This document shows positions 18,070 to 26,824 of a stretch of 64,000 nucleotides of DNA, one piece after another. The notes under the pieces were generated by a model, which was not told the DNA's origin, searched no databases, and saw nothing but the letters and a program-made list of their open reading frames with translations. The translations under genes were made by a program, and so were the position numbers. The DNA is from Sphingomonadales bacterium (GTDB lineage: Bacteria; Pseudomonadota; Alphaproteobacteria; Sphingomonadales; Sphingomonadaceae). The stretch lies in assembly GCA_016704425.1 (NCBI GenBank), contig JADJAC010000010.1, positions 1-64,000 on the forward strand, read 5' to 3'. How positions within the stretch are numbered: the stretch's first letter is position 1; every line of letters begins with the position of its first letter.

Positions 18070-18665
18070 CCAAGAGTTTCGACTTTCTTTTCGATATTGG
18101 CGGGCCGAACGGCTATCTGACCCACCGCGTGTTGCCCGATTTCTGCGCGCGCACGGGCGCGGTCGCGCGCTATGTGCCAGTACTTCTGGGTGGGTTGATG
18201 AAAGCGACAGGAAACCGGCCGCCCTGGGCAGTGTATGCCGATGTTCCGGCCAAGCTTGCCTATGACAGGCTCGAGTTTCAGCGATTCATTTCCGCAAACA
18301 ATTTGACCAGGTTTCGCATGAATCCCCATTTTCCGATCAACACGCTTCCGTTGATGCGTGCCATTGTCGCTGCCCGTCATGAAGGCGTGTTCGATCAGGC
18401 CGTCGAGGCCATGATGGTTGCAATGTGGGAAGACGGGATCAACCTGTCAGACCCTGCCGAGACCGCAAGTGCCTTTGATCGTGGCGGCGTCGACGGGAAG
18501 CGGTTGCTTGAGCGTTCCGGCGAAGACGCGATCAAGGCCGAGCTTGCACAAAATACGGCTAGCGCGGTCGAACGGGGCGCGTTCGGAATACCAACATTCT
18601 TCGTCGGCGATGAAATGTGGTTCGGCAAGGAACGGCTTGCACAGGTTGCTGAAGCTCTGGGCTGA
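18066..18665 (+). CDS. DsbA-like thioredoxin-fold protein, 2-hydroxychromene-2-carboxylate isomerase family
   Basis: 199 residues. The N-terminus KSFDFLFDIGGPNGYL matches the family signature, but the usual catalytic Ser of the SPxxY motif is Gly (GGPNGY). A helical insert follows (YDRLEFQRFISANNLTRF, NPHFPINTLPLMRAIVAARH), then AVERGAFGIPTFFVGDEMWF. The family is glutathione-dependent and kappa-GST-like, acting in naphthalene-type aromatic catabolism, but such paralogues are widespread without that pathway. The GTG at 18066 overlaps the SDR stop; a GTG one codon earlier is possible. Confidence 0.78.
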   Translation: MTKSFDFLFDIGGPNGYLTHRVLPDFCARTGAVARYVPVLLGGLMKATGNRPPWAVYADVPAKLAYDRLEFQRFISANNLTRFRMNPHFPINTLPLMRAIVAARHEGVFDQAVEAMMVAMWEDGINLSDPAETASAFDRGGVDGKRLLERSGEDAIKAELAQNTASAVERGAFGIPTFFVGDEMWFGKERLAQVAEALG

Positions 18666-18678
18666 TCCCTGCCCGGCT

Positions 18679-19317
18679 CTAGCGCAGTGCCGCTGCCACC
18701 AGCGGATAGACCCCTTTCACAATGATGGCCACGCCCTTCGCATTGGGATGCATCTGGTCAGCAATCAGCAGCGACCGGTTTGGCGTCACGCCGTTCATGA
18801 AAAAGGGATAGAGCCTTGCGCCGTGCTTCTTTGCCAACGCCGGAAAGATAGGATCGAACCGCGCCTGATACGACTTCCCCATATTGGGCGATGCGCGCAT
18901 ACCGGCGAGAATCACGGGGATGCCGCGCTTCTTCAATTCGGCAAGAACTGCGTCGACGTTGACTCGCGTCTGATCCGGACTCAAGCCGCGCAACATATCA
19001 TTCGCGCCAAGTTCGAGGATCACGAGATCGGGCTTGGCCTTCAATCCCGCCAGCACGAAGGCCAGCCGCCCCCGCCCCGCTGCACTGGTATCGCCCGAGA
19101 CACCGGCATTGTGCACCCGCGCCGGGATGCCGCCCTTGATGAGCGCAGCCTGCAGCTGGGCGGGAAAACTCTCATTGGGCTTCAGGCCGTAACCGGCGGT
19201 GAGGCTGTCACCGAATGCAAGAACGAGCTTGCTCTTTGCAAAGGCCGGTTGCGCAAAAACGAGCGCCACCGCTTGGAGAATTGCCAAAGCCCACCCATAT
19301 GCAACCAAACGCTTCAT
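18679..19317 (-). CDS. GDSL arylesterase / lysophospholipase, exported
   Basis: 212 residues from ATG 19317-19315, starting with a signal peptide (MKRLVAYGWALAILQAVALV, cleavage after AFA). SGNH hydrolase blocks: VLAFGDSLTAGYGL (nucleophile Ser), the Gly in GVSGDTS, LGANDML (Asn) and DQMHPNAKG (Asp-His). This is the periplasmic TesA-type esterase that hydrolyses short acyl esters and lysophospholipids. It is divergent from an ABC ATPase gene, with only 13 bp between the starts; the esterase-exporter pairing is common in proteobacteria. Confidence 0.9.
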   Translation of the reverse strand: MKRLVAYGWALAILQAVALVFAQPAFAKSKLVLAFGDSLTAGYGLKPNESFPAQLQAALIKGGIPARVHNAGVSGDTSAAGRGRLAFVLAGLKAKPDLVILELGANDMLRGLSPDQTRVNVDAVLAELKKRGIPVILAGMRASPNMGKSYQARFDPIFPALAKKHGARLYPFFMNGVTPNRSLLIADQMHPNAKGVAIIVKGVYPLVAAALR

Positions 19318-19330
19318 CAGAAAGTCCTCA

Positions 19331-20023
19331 ATGCCTTCCCCCCATATTGTGATGAATGCCCGCAATGTCACGCTGACACTCGGAGAAAAGGACGCGCGCG
19401 TCGAAATCCTGCGCGGAATCGACCTGTCAGTGGGCAACGGAGAGACTGTGGCCTTGCTCGGCCCGTCGGGTTCGGGAAAGTCCTCTCTCATGGCCGTCCT
19501 TGCTGGGCTGGAGCGCGCAACAGGCGGAGACATCGAAATCGCCGGAGCCGATTTTGGCAAACTCGATGAAGATGGTCTGGCTCTTGCCCGACGTGGTCGG
19601 ATCGGGATCATCCTGCAGGCGTTTCACCTGCTCCCGACGATGACAGCGCTTGAGAATGTCGCAGTCCCGCTGGAACTTGCGGGGATGGAGGCGCCGTTCG
19701 AAAGAGCCCGCGCGGAGCTTTCGCTCGTCGGGCTTGCAGAACGGACCGGGCACTATCCCGCCCAGCTTTCGGGCGGCGAACAGCAGCGCGTGGCCATTGC
19801 CAGAGCATTGGCGCCGCGCCCGCAAATCCTTTTCGCCGACGAGCCGACCGGCAATCTCGATGCAAAGACGGGGGCAGCGATCATGGACCTGCTGTTCGCG
19901 CGGCAGACCGATACGGGCGCGACCCTGTTCATCATCACGCACGATCCCGCGCTGGCTGCCCGCTGCAAGCGAATTGTCGAAATGCAGGATGGACGGATCA
20001 TTTCTGACAGGGACTCCGCGTGA
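19331..20023 (+). CDS. ABC transporter ATP-binding protein, LolD-like
   Basis: 230 residues. Walker A GPSGSGKSSLMAVLAGLE, Q-loop IILQAFHLLPTMTALENV, signature LSGGEQQRVAIARALA, Walker B ILFADEPTGNLD, and H-loop ITHDP. The MacB/LolD type powers extraction or secretion at the inner membrane rather than import. GTGA overlap with the downstream permease shows one operon. Start ATG 19331 lies within the promoter space of the divergent esterase. The esterase-plus-exporter arrangement matches the YbbA-YbbP set of E. coli. Confidence 0.92.
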   Translation: MPSPHIVMNARNVTLTLGEKDARVEILRGIDLSVGNGETVALLGPSGSGKSSLMAVLAGLERATGGDIEIAGADFGKLDEDGLALARRGRIGIILQAFHLLPTMTALENVAVPLELAGMEAPFERARAELSLVGLAERTGHYPAQLSGGEQQRVAIARALAPRPQILFADEPTGNLDAKTGAAIMDLLFARQTDTGATLFIITHDPALAARCKRIVEMQDGRIISDRDSA

Positions 20024-22515
20024 AGCAAGCGCTTCGGCTTGCCTTGCGGGATTTGCGGGGCTCGAAAGCGGGGCTGCGGCTGCTTGCCGTCTGTCTTTTT
20101 CTTGGAGTCGCTGCGCTCGCCGGAATCGGAAGCCTCTCAACCGCGATCCTGACTGGCCTTTCGGAACAAGGCCAGGTCATCCTCGGCGGCGACCTGCAGG
20201 CGGAAGCCGCGCAGCGGAGCGCTACGGATGAGGAACGTGTCGCCTTCGCTCGCTTTGGCACACTCTCCGAAACGACACAGATGCGGGCCATGGCAGCAAC
20301 CGTCGATGGAAATCAGTCGCTGCTGATCGAGCTCAAGGGCATTGATGCCAACTATCCGCTCTATGGCCGATTGCGCATGGCAAGGGGAGCTTTCGCTGAA
20401 CGGCCATCCGGCACCGATGTCGCAATTGCACCGGCGCTGGCCGAAAAGCTGGACCTCAAGGTCGGAAGCCAGATTCGCGTGGGCGACGCGCAGTTTCGGG
20501 TTATGGGCATCATTGCCGAAGAACCGGACCGGGTCGGAGAAGGCTTCACGCTTGGCCCGGTCGTCATGGCGGACAAGGCGGGAGTCGATGCGACCGGACT
20601 GATCCAGCCTGGCAGCCTCTATACCAGCAAATATCGCGTGAAGATGCGCGACGGGGCCGATCCCGCAAAGGCGACGGCCGCCCTGTCCAAGCAATTCGCT
20701 GGCGCGGGATGGGACTATCGCGACCGCAGCAACGGAGCCCCCGGTACGCGCCGCTTCATTGAGCGGCTTGGCCAATTTCTTGCGCTCATTGGGCTCGCCT
20801 CCCTCGCGGTGGCGGGAATAGGCGTTGGCAATGGGGTCGCCTCCTGGCTTGACGGCAAGCGGGAGAGCATCGCTACGCTCAAGGTCCTGGGCGCATCGTC
20901 GCAGACGATCTTCATCGCCTACCTGGCGCAGATTGTCCTCATTTCGACGGTCGCTATCATGACCGGCCTTGTGATCGGCGGCCTGGTACCGTGGGTGGTG
21001 ACATGGCTTGCAGGCAACCTCCTGCCCATCACCCCGCACCTGGACCTGTACCCTGCCCCATTGGCGCTTGGGGCGCTTTACGGGCTCATGATTGCCCTGC
21101 TCTTCTCGCTGGCCCCGCTTGCCCGCGCGCGCGCCGTGACAGCTGCCAGCCTGTTCCGTGATCAGGTTGAAACAGTCCCCCGTCCCACATGGGCAATTGT
21201 CGCCGGCATGGTCACGATTGCCGGGCTGATCGCTGCATTGGCCATCATCACGGCCCGAGATCCAATGTTTGCGGCGAGCTTCATTGGCTCGGTGCTTGGT
21301 CTCCTTGCTTTCCTTGCCGGGCTGGGTTGGCTGATCCGGCGCATCGCCGCGGCCCTGCCCCGTCCAAGAGCCCCGCTGGCGCGCCTGGCCCTTGCCGGTC
21401 TTCACCGCCCCGGCGCGCAGACCGGGCGACTGGTCGTGGCCTTGGGGCTCGGGTTGACGCTGTTTGCAACGCTCGCAACGATCCAGACCAGCCTCAATTC
21501 CGCAATTGAGAATACGATCCCGAAACGCGCACCAAGTTTCTTTGCACTCGATATTCCAAAGGATGAGGAGGCGCGTTTTCGATCCTCTGTAAGCGCCATT
21601 GCGCCAAACGCGGAGGTTGTGACTGTCCCGACCTTGCGCGGCCCTGTCGTCGCGCTCAACGACCTGCGCGTCGCCGACATGAAGGATATTCCCGAAGAGG
21701 CCTGGTTCCTGAGAGGCGATCGCGGATTGACCTTTGCGCGCACTATTCCAGAAGGCAGCAGGATCACCGAAGGCCAATGGTGGCCTGCCAATTATGCGGG
21801 GCCACCGCTTGTCTCCATTGACGAACGGGCCGCCAAGGCGACGGGCCTCAAACTGGGTGACCGGCTGACCATTTCGGTGCTGGGGGTGGAGATAGAAGCC
21901 AAAATCGCGTCATTCCGCGAGATCAACTGGGACACATTGGGCTTCAACTTCGTGCTGGTCTTTTCCCCCGGCACGCTTGAGGCAGCCCCCTATACCCTTG
22001 CCGCAACAATCGGCACTGCCACCAAATCAGAGGGCGCAATCAGCCGAGCCGTCTCCAACGGATTTCCCTCGGTCTCGATGATCCGCGTGAAGGATGTCGT
22101 GACCCAGGTCGGTGATCTCATGCGGCAATTGGGCTCGGCAATTGCCGTGGCAGCATCGGTCGCTGTTCTGGCTGGCATCGCCGTTCTGATGGGCGCTGTG
22201 GCTGCCGCCAGACGGTCACGCAGCTATGATGCCGTGCTCCTGAAACTGCTTGGCGCAACGAGATTTCAGGTGCTGACTACACAAGCGATAGAATACGCGA
22301 TCCTCGCGACAATCCTGTCGCTAGTTGCCCTTGCGATCGGAAGTGTTGCGGGTTGGTATGTCGTGACCGGGATCTTCGAACTCGAATGGGCCCCTGATTG
22401 GGCTATCGTGATCGGTACCATTGCTGCAGGAGGCGTTGGTACGTTGGTGCTGGCGCTGATAGGCACTCTGCCCGTGCTCTCGGCCCGCCCGTCCGCAGCC
22501 TTGCGTGCGCTCTAG
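20020..22515 (+). CDS. FtsX-like ABC transporter permease (YbbP type)
   Basis: 831 residues from GTG 20020. One N-terminal membrane helix (LLAVCLFLGVAALAGIGSLS), a large periplasmic MacB-PCD-type domain (about 45-230), then three helices of an FtsX domain (about 245-360), a central helix pair (about 385-440), a second periplasmic domain and a terminal FtsX domain with three helices (about 700-825). This double-FtsX layout is that of YbbP, partner of the ATPase YbbA, of uncertain substrate. Its stop overlaps the convergent bolA-like gene by 4 bp. Confidence 0.88.
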   Translation: MKQALRLALRDLRGSKAGLRLLAVCLFLGVAALAGIGSLSTAILTGLSEQGQVILGGDLQAEAAQRSATDEERVAFARFGTLSETTQMRAMAATVDGNQSLLIELKGIDANYPLYGRLRMARGAFAERPSGTDVAIAPALAEKLDLKVGSQIRVGDAQFRVMGIIAEEPDRVGEGFTLGPVVMADKAGVDATGLIQPGSLYTSKYRVKMRDGADPAKATAALSKQFAGAGWDYRDRSNGAPGTRRFIERLGQFLALIGLASLAVAGIGVGNGVASWLDGKRESIATLKVLGASSQTIFIAYLAQIVLISTVAIMTGLVIGGLVPWVVTWLAGNLLPITPHLDLYPAPLALGALYGLMIALLFSLAPLARARAVTAASLFRDQVETVPRPTWAIVAGMVTIAGLIAALAIITARDPMFAASFIGSVLGLLAFLAGLGWLIRRIAAALPRPRAPLARLALAGLHRPGAQTGRLVVALGLGLTLFATLATIQTSLNSAIENTIPKRAPSFFALDIPKDEEARFRSSVSAIAPNAEVVTVPTLRGPVVALNDLRVADMKDIPEEAWFLRGDRGLTFARTIPEGSRITEGQWWPANYAGPPLVSIDERAAKATGLKLGDRLTISVLGVEIEAKIASFREINWDTLGFNFVLVFSPGTLEAAPYTLAATIGTATKSEGAISRAVSNGFPSVSMIRVKDVVTQVGDLMRQLGSAIAVAASVAVLAGIAVLMGAVAAARRSRSYDAVLLKLLGATRFQVLTTQAIEYAILATILSLVALAIGSVAGWYVVTGIFELEWAPDWAIVIGTIAAGGVGTLVLALIGTLPVLSARPSAALRAL

Positions 22516-22745
22516 CCGGGAACGCCTGTGGTCAATTGCAAGGCGTGGAGCACGCCACCCATCCGGCCGCCCAGCGCCGCATAAACCATCTGGTGCTGCT
22601 TGACGCGCGGAATGCCGGCAAAGACAGCGCTCGTGACCCTGGCAGCATAATGGTCCCCATCACCGGCGAGGTCCGTGATTTCTACCGTCGCGTCGGGAAT
22701 GGCGGCACGGATCATCGCCTCAATATCTGCCGCAGCCATTGGCAT
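22512..22745 (-). CDS. BolA family protein
   Basis: 77 residues. Class II KH-like fold with the BolA/IbaG signature: MAAADIEAMIRAAIPDATVE, then GDHYAARVTSAVFAGIPRVK and QHQMVYAALGGRMGG. The invariant histidine of HQMVY is present. BolA/IbaG proteins partner monothiol glutaredoxins in Fe-S cluster trafficking. A second ATG (22739) fits better as the start than the first. It lies 4 bp downstream of the ATPase zeta-inhibitor gene and is probably cotranscribed. Confidence 0.9.
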   Translation of the reverse strand: MPMAAADIEAMIRAAIPDATVEITDLAGDGDHYAARVTSAVFAGIPRVKQHQMVYAALGGRMGGVLHALQLTTGVPG

Positions 22746-22749
22746 GGGG

Positions 22750-23079
22750 TTACATCGACTCCATCAGTTGCCGGCGTGCCTCGACCGTCATATCGGCAAG
22801 CGCCTGTCTGATTTCCTCGTCACTTGTCTCGACCTGAGCACCCGTCAGGTCGCCCAGCAACTTGCGGATTACATCCTCATCGCCCACTTCCTCGAAATCG
22901 GCCTGAACCACGCTCTTTGCGTAGGAATCGGTTTCTTCCGGCGTAAGGCCCATGCGCGAGGCAGCCCATTGGCCCAAAAGCTTGTTACGCCGGGCAGTCA
23001 CACGAAAGGCCATCTCCTCCTCGCGAACAAATTTGGCCTCTTGCGCCTTTTCGCGATCATTGAACGTCGTCATCATCAT
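22750..23079 (-). CDS. F1Fo-ATPase zeta subunit-type inhibitor (DUF1476)
   Basis: 109 residues. MTTFNDREKAQEAKFVREEE is the inhibitory N-terminal helix; AFRVTARRNKLLGQWAASRM and the acidic C-terminal bundle follow. DUF1476 proteins are the zeta subunit that blocks ATP hydrolysis by the F1 motor in Paracoccus and other alphaproteobacteria. The start could be any of three consecutive Met codons (23079-23071). It is followed by bolA, an arrangement common in alphaproteobacteria. Confidence 0.88.
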   Translation of the reverse strand: MMMTTFNDREKAQEAKFVREEEMAFRVTARRNKLLGQWAASRMGLTPEETDSYAKSVVQADFEEVGDEDVIRKLLGDLTGAQVETSDEEIRQALADMTVEARRQLMESM

Positions 23080-23128
23080 CCCTTCAATCGAAACTTGTCT
23101 GCCTAGATAGGCGCGAGTTGCATCGGCT

Positions 23129-24130
23129 TCAATCGCCGATCCTCACCACCAGCTTGCCAATGGCGCCGCGCGCACCCATTTTCGCGATGGCGTCGCCTCC
23201 GCGTTCGAACGGAAAGACCTCCGTCACCCGTGGTGCAATCTTGCCCTCCTGCCAAAGCCGGAACAGCCGCGTGACATTGGCACGATTGGCCTCTGGATCG
23301 CGCTGCGTAAATGCACCCCAGAATACGCCACACACGTCGCAGCTCTTCAGGAGCGTCAGGTTCAAGGGCAGCTTTGGAATGCCAGCCGGGAAGCCGACGA
23401 CAAGATAGCGTCCCTCCCAGGCAATCGAGCGGAGCGCAGGCTCGCAATAATCGCCGCCAACGGCATCATAAATCACATCGGCACCATTGGGGCCAAGGAC
23501 TGCCTTGAAGGCGTCGGCAAGGGCCTTGGATTGTTCCTTGTCGAAAGGCGACGTGCCATAGAGAATTGTCTCATCCGCTCCGGCCGCCTTGGCCGCCGCC
23601 GCTTTTTCCTCGGTGGAAACAGCGGCAACGACACGCGCGCCAAAGGCCTTGCCCAATTCAACGGCCGCCATGCCGACGCCGCCGGCAGCGCCAAGCACGA
23701 GCAGCGTTTCGCCTTCCTTCAGGTGCCCGCGATCAAGCAGGGCATGGATGGTCGTGCCGTATGTCAGCAGGAGCGACGCACCCTCTTCGAAACTGCGCTC
23801 CGGCGGCAACGCAAAAGCCTGTCCTTCGCCAAGGACAATTTTTTCGACCAACCCGCCATTTCCTGTTGTCGAAAGCACACGGTCTCCCGGCTTCCATTTG
23901 GTCACGCCTTCACCGACCGCTTCAACGACACCGGAAATCTCGCCACCGGGCGCAAATGGCCGCGGCGGTTTGAATTGGTACTTGTCCTCAATGATGAGAA
24001 CGTCCGGATAGTTGATCGAGCACGCCTTGACCGCAACCAGGATCTGCCCCGGCCCCGCAACAGGATCCGGAACCTCTTCCAGAACCAGCGTTTCGGGACC
24101 ACCCACCGCCTTTGACAAAAGCGCCTTCAT
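23129..24130 (-). CDS. NADPH:quinone oxidoreductase-like MDR enzyme
   Basis: 333 residues from ATG 24130 (MKALLSKAVGGPETLVLEEV). Zinc-free medium-chain reductase: GroES-like domain, then LVLGAAGGVGMAAVELGKAF as the NADPH-binding glycine motif, and DVIYDAVGGDYCEPALRSIA. It likely reduces quinones or enoyl compounds in the cytosol. The start codon overlaps the leuD stop (ATGA), so it is the third gene of a leuC-leuD operon; a link to leucine synthesis is not obvious. Confidence 0.85.
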   Translation of the reverse strand: MKALLSKAVGGPETLVLEEVPDPVAGPGQILVAVKACSINYPDVLIIEDKYQFKPPRPFAPGGEISGVVEAVGEGVTKWKPGDRVLSTTGNGGLVEKIVLGEGQAFALPPERSFEEGASLLLTYGTTIHALLDRGHLKEGETLLVLGAAGGVGMAAVELGKAFGARVVAAVSTEEKAAAAKAAGADETILYGTSPFDKEQSKALADAFKAVLGPNGADVIYDAVGGDYCEPALRSIAWEGRYLVVGFPAGIPKLPLNLTLLKSCDVCGVFWGAFTQRDPEANRANVTRLFRLWQEGKIAPRVTEVFPFERGGDAIAKMGARGAIGKLVVRIGD

Positions 24131-24723
24131 GCGTTCGCACCTCCTGCTTGCCACGGCCAGGCGGCAGCGGCACGTTGCTCATAGTTACTGATCTGGGCAT
24201 CCATCGCCATGGTCATGCCGATTTCATCAAGCCCACCCATCAGGCACTGCTTGCGGAACGGGTCAATCTCGAAGGAAAAACGGTCCTGAAACGGCGTGGT
24301 CACTGTCTGGTTTTCCAGATCGACATGGATTTCGTCCGTCTTTGCGACCTCCATCAGCCGATCGATCGCCTCTTGCGGCAGGACGACAGTCAGAATGCCG
24401 TTCTTGAAAGCATTCCCTGAAAAGATATCCGAAAAACTCGGCGCGATGACAGCCTTGATACCCATGTCGCCCAGTGCCCAGGCCGCATGCTCGCGGCTTG
24501 ATCCGCAGCCGAAATTATCGCCCGCAATGAGGATGGGCGATCCGGCATAGGCTGGGTCGTCGAACAGGTTGCCGGGCTCTGCCCTCAACGCTTCGAAAGC
24601 GCCACGCCCGAGGCCGATACGACTGATTGTCTTGAGCCAGTGAGCCGGAATGATGACATCCGTGTCCACATTCTTGCGCCCAAAGGGATAGGCCTTGCCC
24701 TCAACGTGATTGACGGGATCCAT
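24127..24723 (-). CDS. leuD: 3-isopropylmalate dehydratase, small subunit
   Basis: 198 residues. Swivelling domain of isopropylmalate isomerase in leucine synthesis. Motifs: GRKNVDTDVIIPAHWLK, GDNFGCGSSREHAAWALGDM (substrate-contacting Ser-Ser-Arg) and KNGILTVVLPQ. Overlaps leuC at its start and the quinone reductase at its stop by ATGA junctions, so the three are coupled. Confidence 0.96.
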   Translation of the reverse strand: MDPVNHVEGKAYPFGRKNVDTDVIIPAHWLKTISRIGLGRGAFEALRAEPGNLFDDPAYAGSPILIAGDNFGCGSSREHAAWALGDMGIKAVIAPSFSDIFSGNAFKNGILTVVLPQEAIDRLMEVAKTDEIHVDLENQTVTTPFQDRFSFEIDPFRKQCLMGGLDEIGMTMAMDAQISNYEQRAAAAWPWQAGGANA

Positions 24724-26180
24724 CAGGCGTCTCCTCCCATCTCACGAACGTCCGAGAGGCGCCCGGTCACGGCCGCAGCGGCTGCCATTGCCGGCGAAAC
24801 CAGATGCGTGCGCGCTCCCGGTCCCTGCCTGCCGACGAAATTCCGGTTCGAAGTCGATGCAGAGCGTTCGCCCGGCGGAACCTTGTCCGGATTCATGCCG
24901 AGGCATGCCGAACATCCCGGTTCCCGCCATTCAAGGCCCGCGTCCTTGAAGACGCGATCCAGGCCTTCTGCTTCTGCCTGTTCCTTCACGAGGCCAGAAC
25001 CAGGCACAACAATGGCCCATTTGACGCCGGGCGCTTTCTTGCGGCCCTTCAGGACAGCCGCCGCAGCGCGCAAGTCTTCGATACGGCTGTTGGTACAGCT
25101 CCCGATAAAGATATTCTCGACCGCCACATCCTGCATCCGCATGCCCGGTTCCAGCCCCATATAGGCAAGCGATTTCCGCGCCGCCTCCTGCTTGGACGGA
25201 TCGGCAAAGTCCATGGGATCGGGCACGACGCCCGTAATTGGAACCACATCTTCCGGGCTTGTCCCCCAAGTAACGTTGGGCGCGATTTCGGCCGCGTCGA
25301 TCAGCACTGTCCGGTCGTAGGTGGCGCCCGGATCGGTCACGAGCGTGCGCCAGTAGGACACAGCGGCGTCCCAATCCGCGCCCTTCGGTGCCATGGGCCG
25401 CCCCTTGAGATAAGCAAAGGTCACATCATCCGGCGCGATCAATCCGGCACGGGCCCCGCCCTCGATCGACATGTTGGAGACGGTCAGCCGTCCCTCGACA
25501 GACAGGGCGCGGATCGTCGATCCGGTATATTCGATGACATGACCTGTGCCACCCGCAGCGCCGATCCGGCGGATGATTTCGAGCGCCAGATCCTTGGCGG
25601 TCACGCCAGGACCAAGCGCACCCTCAACCCGAACTTCCATTGTCTTCGACGGCGTCAACAGCAGCGTCTGGGTCGCAAGGACATGCTCGACTTCAGACGT
25701 ACCGATGCCGAACGCGAGCGCGCCGAGTCCGCCGTGACACGCCGTATGGCTGTCTCCGCACACAATGGTCGTTCCGGGCAGGGAGAAGCCTTGTTCCGGG
25801 CCGACGACGTGAACAATGCCCTGCTCCCGGTCGGTCGCGCCGATATACCGGATTCCGAAGGCCGGCGCATTCTGTTCAAGCGCGGCAAGCTGCTGCGCGC
25901 TTTCGGGATCCGCGATTGGCAGGCGATTTCCCGCAGCATCCTTGCGCGGGGTTGTCGGGAGATTGTGATCCGGCACGGCCAGCGTCAGATCAGGGCGGCG
26001 CACTTTGCGACCCGCCACCCGCAGCCCTTCGAACGCCTGCGGGCTGGTGACTTCATGGACGAGGTGACGGTCGATGAAGACAAGGCAGGTGCCGTCCGCA
26101 CGTTGATCGACAACATGGGCGTCCCAGATTTTTTCATACAGTGTGCGAGGTCGTGAAGCCATGCCGAGGGCCTTAAGCAT
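24723..26180 (-). CDS. leuC: 3-isopropylmalate dehydratase, large subunit
   Basis: 485 residues. [4Fe-4S] aconitase-family enzyme converting 2- to 3-isopropylmalate. Motifs: RTLYEKIWDAHVV, FIDRHLVHEVTSPQAFEGLR, CGDSHTACHGGLGALAFGIG; cluster cysteines in GSCTNSRIEDLRAAA and GCSACLGMNPD. Two in-frame starts exist; ATG 26180 has a good GGAG at -9, whereas ATG 26162 (MASRPRT) fits the family but has a poor site. It is divergent from the GDT1 gene, with 66 bp between the starts. Confidence 0.95.
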   Translation of the reverse strand: MLKALGMASRPRTLYEKIWDAHVVDQRADGTCLVFIDRHLVHEVTSPQAFEGLRVAGRKVRRPDLTLAVPDHNLPTTPRKDAAGNRLPIADPESAQQLAALEQNAPAFGIRYIGATDREQGIVHVVGPEQGFSLPGTTIVCGDSHTACHGGLGALAFGIGTSEVEHVLATQTLLLTPSKTMEVRVEGALGPGVTAKDLALEIIRRIGAAGGTGHVIEYTGSTIRALSVEGRLTVSNMSIEGGARAGLIAPDDVTFAYLKGRPMAPKGADWDAAVSYWRTLVTDPGATYDRTVLIDAAEIAPNVTWGTSPEDVVPITGVVPDPMDFADPSKQEAARKSLAYMGLEPGMRMQDVAVENIFIGSCTNSRIEDLRAAAAVLKGRKKAPGVKWAIVVPGSGLVKEQAEAEGLDRVFKDAGLEWREPGCSACLGMNPDKVPPGERSASTSNRNFVGRQGPGARTHLVSPAMAAAAAVTGRLSDVREMGGDA

Positions 26181-26246
26181 GGATTCTCCGGATTCGCAAA
26201 GAAGCAATCGTTGCACGATCGAAAACCTGCCCTTAACGACTGGTCG

Positions 26247-26816
26247 ATGGACGCTTTGCTCACCTCCACCCTGATCGTGGCTCTGGCGGAAATGGGCGAC
26301 AAGACGCAGCTTCTGGCGATCATCCTCGCCACGCGCTTTCGCAAACCCTTGCCGATCGTCGCCGGAATATTGGTTGCAACTCTTGCCAACCATGCATTGG
26401 CCGCCTTTGCGGGCGTAACCGTTGCGTCCCTGCTCGACGGACCGTGGTTCCGCTATGCCGTGGCGGTATCATTCATTGCCATGGCGGGATGGACGCTGAT
26501 TCCCGACAAGGCAGATGATGAAGCCGGTCAGGCAAGCCGGTTCGGACCTTTCATCACGACCTGCATTGCCTTTTTCATTGTAGAGATCGGAGACAAGACA
26601 CAGATCGCGACGATCGCTTTGGGCGCGCGGTTCCAGAGCGTGCTGTGGGTCACCATGGGCACGACGCTCGGCATGATGATCGCCAATGTGCCCGCAGTCT
26701 ATATGGGCCACGAACTTGTCAAACGTGTGCCGCTGCGCACTGTCCAGATTGTGGCGGCCTTGCTGTTCCTGGGACTCGGACTCTGGCTCGCAGCGGAGAC
26801 AGCCGGTCTTGTCTAG
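26247..26816 (+). CDS. TMEM165/GDT1 family cation transporter (probable Mn2+ exporter)
   Basis: 189 residues, six predicted membrane helices in two repeats. Each repeat holds the family signature: ALAEMGDKTQLLAIILA (about residues 12-28) and FIVEIGDKTQIATIALG. Bacterial members such as MneA export Mn2+. Start chosen at ATG 26247 (MDALLTSTLIVALAEMGDKT), which begins directly at the first helix. No manganese riboswitch fits in the 66-bp gap to leuC. Confidence 0.9.
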   Translation: MDALLTSTLIVALAEMGDKTQLLAIILATRFRKPLPIVAGILVATLANHALAAFAGVTVASLLDGPWFRYAVAVSFIAMAGWTLIPDKADDEAGQASRFGPFITTCIAFFIVEIGDKTQIATIALGARFQSVLWVTMGTTLGMMIANVPAVYMGHELVKRVPLRTVQIVAALLFLGLGLWLAAETAGLV

Positions 26817-26824
26817 GGGCGCGG

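Noticed and set aside
20137..21777. A 546-codon open frame on the minus strand
   Set aside because: Antisense to the FtsX-like permease, rich in Gln/Arg/Gly, with no domain motifs.
26181..26246. A manganese riboswitch before the GDT1-type transporter
   Set aside because: Only 66 bp separate the divergent starts, too short for a yybP-ykoY aptamer, and no such fold is seen.
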